Positions 20,450 to 29,644 of a stretch of 38,563 nucleotides of DNA are shown here, one piece after another. How positions within the stretch are numbered: the first letter of the stretch is position 1; every line of letters starts with the position of its first letter. Source of the stretch: Mnemiopsis leidyi (taxonomy: Eukaryota > Ctenophora > Tentaculata > Lobata > Bolinopsidae); NCBI GenBank assembly GCA_000226015.1, contig JH152744.1, positions 229,961 to 268,523 of the forward strand, given 5' to 3'. A program made the position numbers and the translations under genes. The notes beneath the pieces are model-generated. The model saw only the letters and a list, made by a program, of their open reading frames with translations, had not been told where the DNA came from and ran no database searches.

Positions 20450-21511
20450 CTGAAAATGTAAAGTTTGTAAAGAGTGAGTTTGATTCTATACTGTAGCCCG
20501 CCCGCCAAAAAAGACAGAAGTAAGCAGTTCAAGGATAACAGTTCGATAACAGTTCGCCAGCCATTGTTTATCACTTTATCAAGATTTGAGGTGCAGCGAG
20601 GTTCTATAATATTATGAATGTACATGTTTAGTGGATTTATAGTTTAGAAAATGTTTTGAGTTGTTATATCAAACACTGCCTTTGTTACAAGGTAACGTTG
20701 TCGAGAGTCTGTTCTGACTACTTAAAAGTGTCTGACTATACTTGTTGTCTAAGACTTATCCAATAATTTCAAGTTCAGGGATAAATCTTGCAGCATGCAT
20801 CAGTCATGTCATACGTTTTGATACGTTGTTTGTTGCATAATCATTTTAGATGTAGCGGGTATTGTTCATTTTTGTTACTCGGCTGATGCCAGTCTTTCTG
20901 AACTGAAGCCTTTGTTTTTGTTAGTAGTAAGTCGTGTGTGCTGTAAGTTCCGTGTCCAGTAAGTCCTGTTTGTTGTAAACGAACCAGGTTAACTTTGACA
21001 GAGATAGTAGTCCAGACTACTGTCAAATCTCGTCTATCCCATTAATTTCTGTGATGAGAGCTCTCTCCAGAATTACTTTACCCTCTTTATAACGTTGTTG
21101 TTCCTCTGTGGCAAACTCATACATCCAGCCCACACGACTCTAGAGATGATAGGAACACGTTGTACCACAACAAACTTATATAGCTAATTCAAACTAGCTG
21201 GCTTTTGTAATGATAACAACTTTAAACGATTAAAAATAAGAATTTCAGCTAAAAAGTCAGTTCATGACAAAGTTACCAACCTTGCACTTTTTACAGGAAA
21301 CATCTCTAACGATATGCCGACCTGTCAGCATTACCCGGTCTTGTTTCTCACTCATAGCCAAGTTTACCACCTTCTTAAAGAGAAATGCACGTCCAGTTGA
21401 GCCAGTAAATCGTGTGGAGAGGAGGTTAGCCCGGTTAGTGAGGACTGTATGGCAGTTTGCACAGGAGTAGAGGCGTGTACCTCCTGGGTGTTCTAGAAAC
21501 ATCTTACCCAT
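20315..21511 (-). CDS. YPEL5: YPEL5 with two alternative terminal exons
   Basis: Yippee-like 5, a small zinc-binding protein; in vertebrates it associates with the GID/CTLH E3 ligase. Exon 1 is 21511-21281 (77 codons): [53 protein letters not shown]. Zn knuckles are C-x2-C at 17/20 and 73/76 (52 spacing, as in the family). The ATG sits 2-3 nt after a strong acceptor (TTCATATTCAG). After donor AAG|GTTGGT two last exons fit in phase 0: proximal 21139-21023 ([20 protein letters not shown]..., 38 aa, total 115) and distal 20449-20315 ([20 protein letters not shown]..., 44 aa, total 121; human YPEL5 is 121). Both have acceptors, in-frame stops and full conservation of the [10 protein letters not shown] core. 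The tails after it differ completely. Confidence 0.92.
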
Positions 21512-22411
21512 TGCTGAATATGAAGGTATTTTAAAGCGTGATGATCTCAGCTGTTTTGACAGATTTTTAATCATTTAACTATCCTTCTATGATACCAATA
21601 TTTTTGTGTCTTATTGTGATATAGACAGTACACTGTACAGCATTATTTTGAATCACCTATATTAAAGGAGTAACAGCAGTTAATCACAGTAAAATAACTG
21701 AAGAAATCATTCAACTAATCAACATCGAAGCATGTTACACAATACTACCAAACACAATATTTACAACAGAAACTCAAAATAGCAAAATTCAAAATGATAA
21801 CTCAACCTTTTTAAAATGCATTAAACAATTAACATAGCTATTGATGTACCACAGATTGTTCAAAAGTCATTGCTGAAATTGTCACTTTTTAACTGAAAGA
21901 AAGTTTAAATCATCAATCACAGCGAGTTTAAATTAAGTTCATCATATAATTTTATTACTGCACAGGTAATATAGAGCAAGTCAATCAATTTAAAAAATAA
22001 TTTGCAATTACCCTTCAAACCTACTATGCTACATTGCTTAATTGGGTTGGGCCTGACTCCCTAGATTCAACCTGATTTAATATAATAAATCTTTACAGAC
22101 AATTTAAGAGTAACAGAAGCTTTCATGCTGGTCAAATCAGCACATGAATAAGTATCAATACAAGTTAGAAAATTGGTTCCAAGTTTGTCAGAAAATAATA
22201 ATCTCAATTAAGGAGCATGATTTCACAGACAATGTTTGCTACCTATCTAGTTATCTTTTAAGCTTTTAGATTGCAGTCTTATTTTGCAAAAAAGGGCTTG
22301 TCCTATGTCAACTTCTTAACTTAAGAACATAGATAAATGCTAACATGACCAATTAATTAATGCAATAAGTTTTACTTTTAGACTAACAACCATGTCCAGT
22401 TACCATCACAA
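21512..22411. other. Intergenic region between SCYL2 and YPEL5
   Basis: Strongly AT-rich, likely the SCYL2 3' UTR and the YPEL5 promoter/leader. The frame upstream of the YPEL5 ATG (to 21574) is open but lies before a strong acceptor, so it is read as intron or outron. Confidence 0.45.
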
Positions 22412-25135
22412 TTACCCAAAAATATCGTTTAAATCCAATGCAGCCTGATTAGTGACAGGTTTGCTGGGGGTAGGTAGAGGTTTACTGAGCTGATTAAGTG
22501 AAGGTTGGGTAGTCATTGGACCAAACAGGTTATCTAAACTACTTCCTGTGTTGGGGTTACCTCCACGACTAATAGAATTCATCATGTTAGGCTGAGTAGC
22601 AAAACTGGATGACAAACTATTGTTAGAGGGGAAAGGAGCCATTGTATGTCCTGAGTTCATAGACAAGTTTCCAAATGAGTTATTAGATGGAAATGCTTGA
22701 CCATTATTTGGACCTGAATTCAATGTCAGGTTTCCAAATGAATTATTTGATGATATAGTTGGGCCCAAGGAAGAGCCTGTATTATCTGGCAAATTAGAAA
22801 ACGAGTTCGGATTCAATGATGTCATTCCAGTATTTTGACTCGAAAAGTTGCTATAGTTATTTGTAGAAAAATTGTTTCCCAAACTATAATTTGCCGTTGC
22901 AACATTTCCTGAAGCAGTACTTGTTAGTACATTGAATTGCGGTTTCACACTGTTACATTGATTGGACATCATTGGCATCATTGCTGAAGTAGATGTACTC
23001 AATCCTGTTGATGCTTGCAGTTTTGATGACTGATTAGTAATTCTAGGGACTTGTTTGACGTTCCCAGAGTTCATGCTAAGCATACTGTTGCTGAAACCTG
23101 ATGCATTGCTTGAGGTAGAACTTTTACGAGAACTGTTGCTCATCACATCTGATGACAATTGATCAAAATTTTTTGTTTTAGGTGCAGCTGGTGTTGAGGT
23201 AGACACAGAGGAGCAGAAGGAAGATGATGAAGGTTTTGCTTTGGGAGCATCAGTTATTATGTCCTTAACCTTCTGAGACGTGTTATTTGAAAACATTTGA
23301 TCCATTTTTGTGACTAATTCTCCAACTTGCTTGTTCTCTACGACCTCCTTTGAAAAACTAAGGCTCTGCTCCTGCTCAATTTTGTTCTGTTGTAATTGCT
23401 TAAGCTTACCAAGTTGTTCATTTTCAACTTTTTCAATCATACTTTTAACTATGGTCATGCAAGTTCCAAACTGTTGAACATTTAGTGAGGGAGAGACTAA
23501 CATTGGAAAAAGAATAGGGATACATCTTGTGGCAAGGGTATCTTTATCAAGAAGACAGGACTTGTGCTTCAACAGCTTTTGATAGATCCCGACAATACTC
23601 ATTAAAACAGCAGGCTCTCGGGAAGGTACCTGCTCTAACAAAGGCAAAATTATGTCGCTCACAAGTGTCCTGTCGACCAAACTGCTATCAAGCACTTTAG
23701 CCACACAGATCAAACTGCTTACTCTTATTTTCAAGAGCCTAGTTTCGAGGCAACACATTTTGATTTTTGGTAGCAACTGATGACGCAATGTAGAGTAGTC
23801 CAGTAAATCAACCACATCAGGAAGTAGTTTTAGAACAGTTTCCTGTAATTCTACCATTGGATTCTCAAGGCTTCTAAACAGAACAGGTAGGACAAGTAGT
23901 TTCGAATCTTCCAGCTTAGATTTGCTTATCATTAAATGCAAGTTCTGAATAACAATAAGGGGAATCTGAGGTGGGTCAGTTACTGACAGCAAAGGCTTTA
24001 AGCCAGGAAAAATATAATCCTGAAAATCTTGATTTTCCAGATCAGTTCCAATATGAAAAATGTTTGGCAGAATAAATGGAGTAAGATCAACTTCTTTGCA
24101 ACACTCAAAAAGTTGAGCTAGAATTCTCTTCTTGCGAACCACTAGAGGCAAACGAGGCAAAATTCCTGGAAGTTCTTTGAAAAATGCAATTTTCTGATTT
24201 CTATTTTTAAGCATCAAATGGTCAAGAAACTGTAAACTGACTGCACCAATGTCGCTGAGAAAATTAGACTGTTGAAATACACCAACCTGCTGTCTTGCAG
24301 AAGGAGCATTGGACACCAATTGCTTTATGTCAGTAGCTGCTTCTGCTGGAATATTGCCTAATGCAGACGAAGACATTTGGGCAATTTCTTCTGATCTCCT
24401 AAGAGCACCCTGTGATGACTCTGCATTCCTCAATGTTGTTCCACGGTTAAACAAGGCATAGATAAGGCACCCTATGCTGTACATGTCGGCAGCAGTTCCA
24501 CCATATCTAGTTGACAGGAGTTCAGGAGCAATATAGCCAATGTGAGGCTGACTGAAACACGGCTCATTGTCATAAAACAGGAACTCTGGACTAGGAGGCT
24601 CAGGACTTTCTTCAGAAACAGAACTGAATTCCAGGCCAAATATTTTCCATAAACCTTGACTGTTTATCACAACTGTATCCAAACAAATATTTCTATGACA
24701 CCTTTTCAAGTCATTGTGCAAAAATTCTATCCCATCCAGCAATTGAAGAATTCCATACCGGATTTCAACATCAGTAATAGAACTACATTTTATCAGGTTT
24801 GACAATGCATTGCTACAAGGTTCAGTAGCAAATGCCAAACTTTCTCTGCTTTCTTCAAGAGGGTGTTGTATAGTCAGAAACTTAGGATGACGTACTTTTG
24901 TGAGAAGTTTGACACCAGTTCTGTATTTTTCTAGAACAAACTCCTTGTTACTTTTGGACATTTTATCAAATATCTTTTTTGATAAGACAAACACAGAAAC
25001 CTTTTCCTTTGTTGATCTTTTGACTGCATTATGAATAACCCACGGTCCAGCTTGTGTGACAACTTCCAGGATTTCAAAATCTTTGATCAGGGGATTTGTG
25101 ACAACCACATTAGCTAGTTTATTTAGGAATTCCAT
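22412..25135 (-). CDS. SCYL2: SCYL2 (CVAK104), SCY1-like pseudokinase, single coding exon
   Basis: Clathrin-coated-vesicle-associated SCY1-like protein acting in TGN/endosome trafficking. ATG 25135, 907 aa (human 929), no intron. Seen: N-terminal pseudokinase (~20-310) with FVLSKK where an active kinase has VAIK, HRNICLDTVVI for the catalytic loop (no HRD-x4-N) and IFGLEF for DFG, so catalysis looks lost; HPLEESRESLAFATEP and YIAPELL conserved; HEAT-repeat region (~320-570) with LEQVPSREPAVLMSIVGIYQ, close to the human segment; coiled segment ~580-620; Ser/Asn-rich tail with short internal repeats SNNSFGNL. The last residues ALDLNDIFG match the family terminus (NDLKDLFG in human). An acceptor (AATCTCTCAG|C ATG) abuts the start, so a noncoding leader is joined there. 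Confidence 0.95.
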   Translation of the reverse strand: MEFLNKLANVVVTNPLIKDFEILEVVTQAGPWVIHNAVKRSTKEKVSVFVLSKKIFDKMSKSNKEFVLEKYRTGVKLLTKVRHPKFLTIQHPLEESRESLAFATEPCSNALSNLIKCSSITDVEIRYGILQLLDGIEFLHNDLKRCHRNICLDTVVINSQGLWKIFGLEFSSVSEESPEPPSPEFLFYDNEPCFSQPHIGYIAPELLSTRYGGTAADMYSIGCLIYALFNRGTTLRNAESSQGALRRSEEIAQMSSSALGNIPAEAATDIKQLVSNAPSARQQVGVFQQSNFLSDIGAVSLQFLDHLMLKNRNQKIAFFKELPGILPRLPLVVRKKRILAQLFECCKEVDLTPFILPNIFHIGTDLENQDFQDYIFPGLKPLLSVTDPPQIPLIVIQNLHLMISKSKLEDSKLLVLPVLFRSLENPMVELQETVLKLLPDVVDLLDYSTLRHQLLPKIKMCCLETRLLKIRVSSLICVAKVLDSSLVDRTLVSDIILPLLEQVPSREPAVLMSIVGIYQKLLKHKSCLLDKDTLATRCIPILFPMLVSPSLNVQQFGTCMTIVKSMIEKVENEQLGKLKQLQQNKIEQEQSLSFSKEVVENKQVGELVTKMDQMFSNNTSQKVKDIITDAPKAKPSSSSFCSSVSTSTPAAPKTKNFDQLSSDVMSNSSRKSSTSSNASGFSNSMLSMNSGNVKQVPRITNQSSKLQASTGLSTSTSAMMPMMSNQCNSVKPQFNVLTSTASGNVATANYSLGNNFSTNNYSNFSSQNTGMTSLNPNSFSNLPDNTGSSLGPTISSNNSFGNLTLNSGPNNGQAFPSNNSFGNLSMNSGHTMAPFPSNNSLSSSFATQPNMMNSISRGGNPNTGSSLDNLFGPMTTQPSLNQLSKPLPTPSKPVTNQAALDLNDIFG

Positions 25136-25506
25136 GCTGAGAGATTATTTGTTAGCAAGGTAACATTAATATTGGGGCTTTAAACTTAAGGTAGAATTTA
25201 AAAATTGAAAGATATAAAATCTATTCATGATTCAGTCAAATCTAATGATTGTGTACAAAAATGAGCAAAAGCCAAAATACAACACATCATTTCTACTGTT
25301 AGAATATTCTGAATAAACATTATGTTTTAAATCCTTTACAAATATCTTAGTAGTGAAAGGGCTCATACTTTCATTCTAAATAAACAACCTTTAAGCAATA
25401 GAAATCAAATATCATACCCTCAGTTTCTTGGAAACATGATAAATAAAAAATTACATACTGTACTACAAACACTGTTGTTCATGACAAACAACAGCTCTTC
25501 GTCTAT
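25136..25506. other. Short spacer between SCYL2 and the small protein gene
   Basis: 371 bp, AT-rich, same-strand genes on both sides. It contains the SCYL2 leader acceptor and the 3' UTR of the upstream gene. This is one of the shortest gene-to-gene distances in the window. Confidence 0.5.
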
Positions 25507-25992
25507 TCAGCTGATGCCTAAACGGAATGGGTTCCTTAACCTCCACTTTCCTGAGTCAACATTGGTCCTTCGTGGTATTGCACTATCAGGATATGAAAAA
25601 ATGTCTTCATGGATCTCATCAGCAGTTAGAATGTCATCTTCTTTTGTCTTATTGTCTATGACATCAGTGATATTGTCGACCTTTTTGACAAGTTTTGGAA
25701 AAGCTTTGGACATCAATTCAGAATGAATGTGTTCAACTTTTTCTGGACTTACATCAATCATGGACAATTCCAGCAGTTTAGGATTTATTTCATTGCAGTC
25801 AATATTGAAATTAACATTTTCTTTTCTAGCAATGGGATCGACTAAACGTTTTATTAAATACATTTGAGTCTTTGCATCAACAGAAAGATGTATGTGGTAT
25901 CTTTTGGTTTGAGACACTTTGACAGAAACATAATTTCTTTGTATAAGGCTTGCTATCTTTGAAGATGAACAGATGGATATTCGTCCTTGCAT
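25507..25992 (-). CDS. Unrecognised 161-aa protein, possibly mitochondrial
   Basis: I do not recognise the family. ATG 25992, one exon, 161 aa. The N-terminus MQGRISICSSSKIASLIQRN is basic, Ser-rich and free of acidic residues, as in mitochondrial presequences. The middle (KRYHIHLSVDAKTQMYLIKR) is mixed beta/alpha-like. A Lys/Asp-rich linker follows (~105-130), and the C-terminus SGKWRLRNPFRLGIS is basic. It has codon use typical of a real gene and a good acceptor (TTATTTCCCAG) 10 bases before the ATG. Weak resemblance in style to small mitochondrial ribosomal or assembly proteins, but I cannot name one. Confidence 0.6.
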   Translation of the reverse strand: MQGRISICSSSKIASLIQRNYVSVKVSQTKRYHIHLSVDAKTQMYLIKRLVDPIARKENVNFNIDCNEINPKLLELSMIDVSPEKVEHIHSELMSKAFPKLVKKVDNITDVIDNKTKEDDILTADEIHEDIFSYPDSAIPRRTNVDSGKWRLRNPFRLGIS

Positions 25993-27420
25993 TTAAATAA
26001 TCCTGGGAAATAAGTATACTTTCAGGCTTTGGATTAACAAAGTGAAAAGTATCAATCAAGGCTCAGTAACAGGTCAAGTTATTATAACATGCAAGATTAA
26101 AAAGATGGTAACTATCAACACATGTTTATTGAAAGCTTCTGCAACAACAAACTCATATCTATTTATGTCTATCAACCCAACATACAAATGTAAGGACGTC
26201 AGACCAATGCTTAAGGTGGTACACTATGCATGAACATAATATATTTTGGAGATTGGGGGGTCAAAAGTAAGTCATATTGCTTCCTTCCCGAACATGAGAA
26301 CTCCTAACTCAATTAATCCCAGTAACTAAGACGTCTTAATTAGACGTGCCATGGTCTGCAGCACATGTCGCGATTGGACCAAGTATCCAATGGAGCAATG
26401 TTGCAACAGCCAAATTTGGGTTGGTATTAGACATCAAGAGAGAGTCCCCAGTCAACTTTGAGGGTCACCCCAGCCTAGCAAACCCCCAGCCAGCTGGGCT
26501 TTCAGTACACTCCTGCAATCCCAAGGCACCCCTAAAACATTAGCCATAAGACGGACGTAGCCTTGTTAATTTAGGAAAGCAAAGTGGGTGCCCAAAGACA
26601 AAAAAAGCCAAATTATTGTTTCTGAAAAACATTAACTTTCAGCTAATCTACAGTCGAAATTATTTTTCTTCCCTTGGTCATGGGCGAGATCTAGCTAGAC
26701 TCCTCCCAAAGAAAACCTGAAACTGCTTGACTTGTCAAGGAGGACCCTCATCAATGGACTACTTCTGAGACGAATTCCCTGATACAAATTCAGCGACCAG
26801 GAAAAGACACAAGCATATCTAACTGGCAGTTAAGTGCAGCTCAGGAGCAAAGGGATCGACACTGACCACCTGAAGGCTCAGTAAAATACAACAAGATTTG
26901 GAGAGAGAACACAAAAATCAACCAAAGCGGAGCTGACGGAACACTTCTCTTTGAGTAGGAGTTTTACGAAGACCTTGAAACTTGACTAACTTTTCCTCAC
27001 CTTCATTTGAAGCGAATAAAATGTTGGGAGAGTGCACACTGCTGTAAAACTTATTAGTGTTCAGCACCTACAGACAGATAGGATCTGATCAGGTGGAGTC
27101 CTCAGAGCTGAGCTTTGAGAGACAAAGGAAAAGACAAATTTTCAGGAAAAGACAAATTTTATTTACAGCATTTAATAATCAAATAATACATATTTTATTC
27201 ACCGCACTTGGTAGAATATAAAAAATTATGGGTAGCGCGGGTTGGCCCAGCATAGTGCGCCCAGTTGAAGTGTCGCGCGGCGCGCGCGCCTGTCCACTGC
27301 ATAAATGCAAAAGCATGCATATGGGGCAGGTGCACGCTCGCGCGGCACAACAAAGGACACACACTATACTCATTGAAAAAAGTAAAATCTATTGAGTCAT
27401 CTTAATTATTTTAGAATTAT
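25993..27420. other. Gene-poor region left of the assembly gap
   Basis: No exon could be supported. It contains a GGGGTCAAAAGTAAGT motif near 26257 shared with 28991, a block near 27003-27050 resembling 112-180, and a GC-rich inverted segment at 27271-27350 (GCGCGCGCGCC ... CGCGCGGC flanking GCATAAATGC/GCATGCAT) just before the gap. The open frame 26346-26543 (+) has no domain. Confidence 0.5.
26255..26285. repeat. Dispersed repeat fragment, copy 1
   Basis: GGGGTCAAAAGTAAGTCATA followed by TTGC matches 28989-29012 with one difference. It is likely the edge of a transposon family. Confidence 0.55.
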
Positions 27421-27979
27421 NNNNNNNNNNNNNNNNNNNNNNNNNNNNNNNNNNNNNNNNNNNNNNNNNNNNNNNNNNNNNNNNNNNNNNNNNNNNNNNN
27501 NNNNNNNNNNNNNNNNNNNNNNNNNNNNNNNNNNNNNNNNNNNNNNNNNNNNNNNNNNNNNNNNNNNNNNNNNNNNNNNNNNNNNNNNNNNNNNNNNNNN
27601 NNNNNNNNNNNNNNNNNNNNNNNNNNNNNNNNNNNNNNNNNNNNNNNNNNNNNNNNNNNNNNNNNNNNNNNNNNNNNNNNNNNNNNNNNNNNNNNNNNNN
27701 NNNNNNNNNNNNNNNNNNNNNNNNNNNNNNNNNNNNNNNNNNNNNNNNNNNNNNNNNNNNNNNNNNNNNNNNNNNNNNNNNNNNNNNNNNNNNNNNNNNN
27801 NNNNNNNNNNNNNNNNNNNNNNNNNNNNNNNNNNNNNNNNNNNNNNNNNNNNNNNNNNNNNNNNNNNNNNNNNNNNNNNNNNNNNNNNNNNNNNNNNNNN
27901 NNNNNNNNNNNNNNNNNNNNNNNNNNNNNNNNNNNNNNNNNNNNNNNNNNNNNNNNNNNNNNNNNNNNNNNNNNNNNNN
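27421..27979. other. Assembly gap (559 N)
   Basis: Run of N. It is flanked on the left by GC-rich palindromic sequence and on both sides by repeat-rich DNA, which would explain the failed join. The stated length may be an estimate. Confidence 1.
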
Positions 27980-28988
27980 CCATGTGCCACCACCCGCTGG
28001 TTAAAATTCCAGTTTATTCATTATTTTTAATTCGCTGCGTTAACTTAAGTCTTGTAAAAATAAATTTCTAAAACTAAAATGAACTAAATCCAAGTCAAAT
28101 TCCAGTGAATGAGCCGATTCCCCGACCCCAGAGGTCCAAGCATCAAAATGGAGGCTGCTGAAGGATGGGAACATTGTTCATTTTCTCCCACCCTGTTGTA
28201 CCGCCATCGCATGCTCAGGGAAAACCGAGAGATCCAGGAACCGAACAAACACCAAAATTGGACAATTATAGTCTATCCGATTGAGTTTGTCAACTATTTG
28301 AATTGCATTTGCATTTGACAATACTCAGGTGGTTTACGAATAGGGTGGTGACACATGGTTGAGCAAGGCAAGTTGCTGAAACTGGTACTTTATATAGCTA
28401 ATTGATGTTTAGAGATTGCGCTCAGATGTACTCCAAATATTCGAGTATCTTGTGTTTGATATTAACTGATCCTAAAATTCTGTAAAGTTCAGTTCATTCC
28501 ATTCTGTCCCATACTTACTTTGAGCACTAAAAATAGAATTTTTTACTGAATTCTTAACTGCACTAAAACGTGATGAGAATGTAAGAGAAATGACAAGCCA
28601 TCTGGAGACACATATGAACACTCTCAACTCCCCAATAGCTCAGATTTACAATGTCATTGTGCTTTTTATTATAGGTGATGTAATATACTTTTAGTCTTTT
28701 CCTCAAAACTATTCTATTACATAAATCAATATTTTGACAGCCTATATGTATGCCACCATTGAATGAAAATGGGGTCGAGATCAGGTGGCACATCATGTAC
28801 TGTGTTGTGTATCATGGAACATGATCCTAACTAGATGGTTCATGCAGCAGCACATACTGGGAAACAAAATCCTGACTAAACAGCACATGCAGCGTTATGT
28901 GCTGTGACACGTGATCTGACATGTTCCGTCTAGCTAGGGTCTTAGTTAGCCTAGATGTTTTATAAGTTAGGGTCACCAGGGAGAGAGG

Positions 28989-29014
28989 GGTCAAAAGTAA
29001 GTGATATTGCTATA
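28989..29014. repeat. Dispersed repeat fragment, copy 2
   Basis: GGGGTCAAAAGTAAGTGATA plus TTGC, matching 26255-26285 on the same strand. Confidence 0.55.
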
Positions 29015-29065
29015 GTAGCCAAGGGTATGTTTGCATAGCAACTGATCCAGGTCCTTACCGTCACC

Positions 29066-29122
29066 AAACCAGGTACTTACGTCACTTGCAGAAGGGCTCT
29101 GGTTAGAGCAAGTGCTTGCGCA
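29066..29122. repeat. Short palindromic repeat AACCAGGTACTTAC...CTCTGGTTAGAGC
   Basis: A short element whose ends are inverted copies (AACCAG / CTGGTT) around a CTTACG...AGGG core. A close copy is at 29398-29450. The same ends bound the foldback element at 31379-31934, so the small copies may be deleted derivatives of it. Confidence 0.6.
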
Positions 29123-29397
29123 TGCTACACAAGTGGCTGCTATACAATTCTGGCCTGACAACATCAATTACAAAAAAAATTTAAACGCTCATCACACGTA
29201 AAAGCTGGTTGGGAGATTTCTAATAATGTATATCCCTGTGAAAACTTAGCCTGAAATTAGGACAGATGCCTGATGCATAAGCTCACACACAAGTGTGTGT
29301 CTCGATATGGCGCGCAGCAAGAGCCATTGGGCTATGTTGGCTGATGGCGTGATGGTGCGTGTGGCTTGCAAAGCACACAAAAGTGCTTTGGTTTTCA

Positions 29398-29450
29398 GCT
29401 AACCAGGTGCTTACGCCGCCGGAGCGCAAAAGGGCTCTGGTTAGAGCAAC
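29398..29450. repeat. Short palindromic repeat, second copy
   Basis: CTAACCAGGTGCTTACGCCG at the left end and AAAGGGCTCTGGTTAGAGCA at the right. It matches 29066-29122 at both ends but differs in the middle. Confidence 0.6.
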
Positions 29451-29644
29451 TCTTGTGGAGCAGCGCACACCCTCCTGTCATTTTATTCTCGCTTTGAATG
29501 AGGGTCTGACAAAGTCAGACAAAGCAACTTTGGCTAGAGCAACATATACTGGTTTAATTGTTTACTTAACCATTTTTAACTAAGCCAGTCCCAGCTCAGA
29601 CACCTGAATATACGTCGTCGATACGTTAGTAGTGCATTGGAACC

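Larger units (their letters stand above)
27980..29644. other. Repeat-derived intergenic DNA right of the gap
   Basis: No coding exon recognised. It includes the second GGGGTCAAAAGTAAGT copy near 28990, an inverted pair around 28818-28955, and two copies of a CTAACCAGG...CTCTGGTTAG element listed separately. Confidence 0.5.

Noticed and set aside
21512..21574. Upstream ATG extending YPEL5 by 21 residues
   Set aside because: A strong 3' splice site (TTCATATTCAG) lies just before the internal ATG, and the family N-terminus begins MG-[KR].
26346..26543. 65-codon plus-strand ORF
   Set aside because: No domain and no splice context; it lies in repeat-derived DNA.
27392..28030. Long ORFs across 27.4-28.0 kb
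   Set aside because: They exist only because N bases are read as open codons.
29066..29450. tRNA-derived SINE, suggested by GGTTAGAGC
   Set aside because: No A-box/B-box pair at proper spacing and no cloverleaf. Ends are inverted repeats instead.
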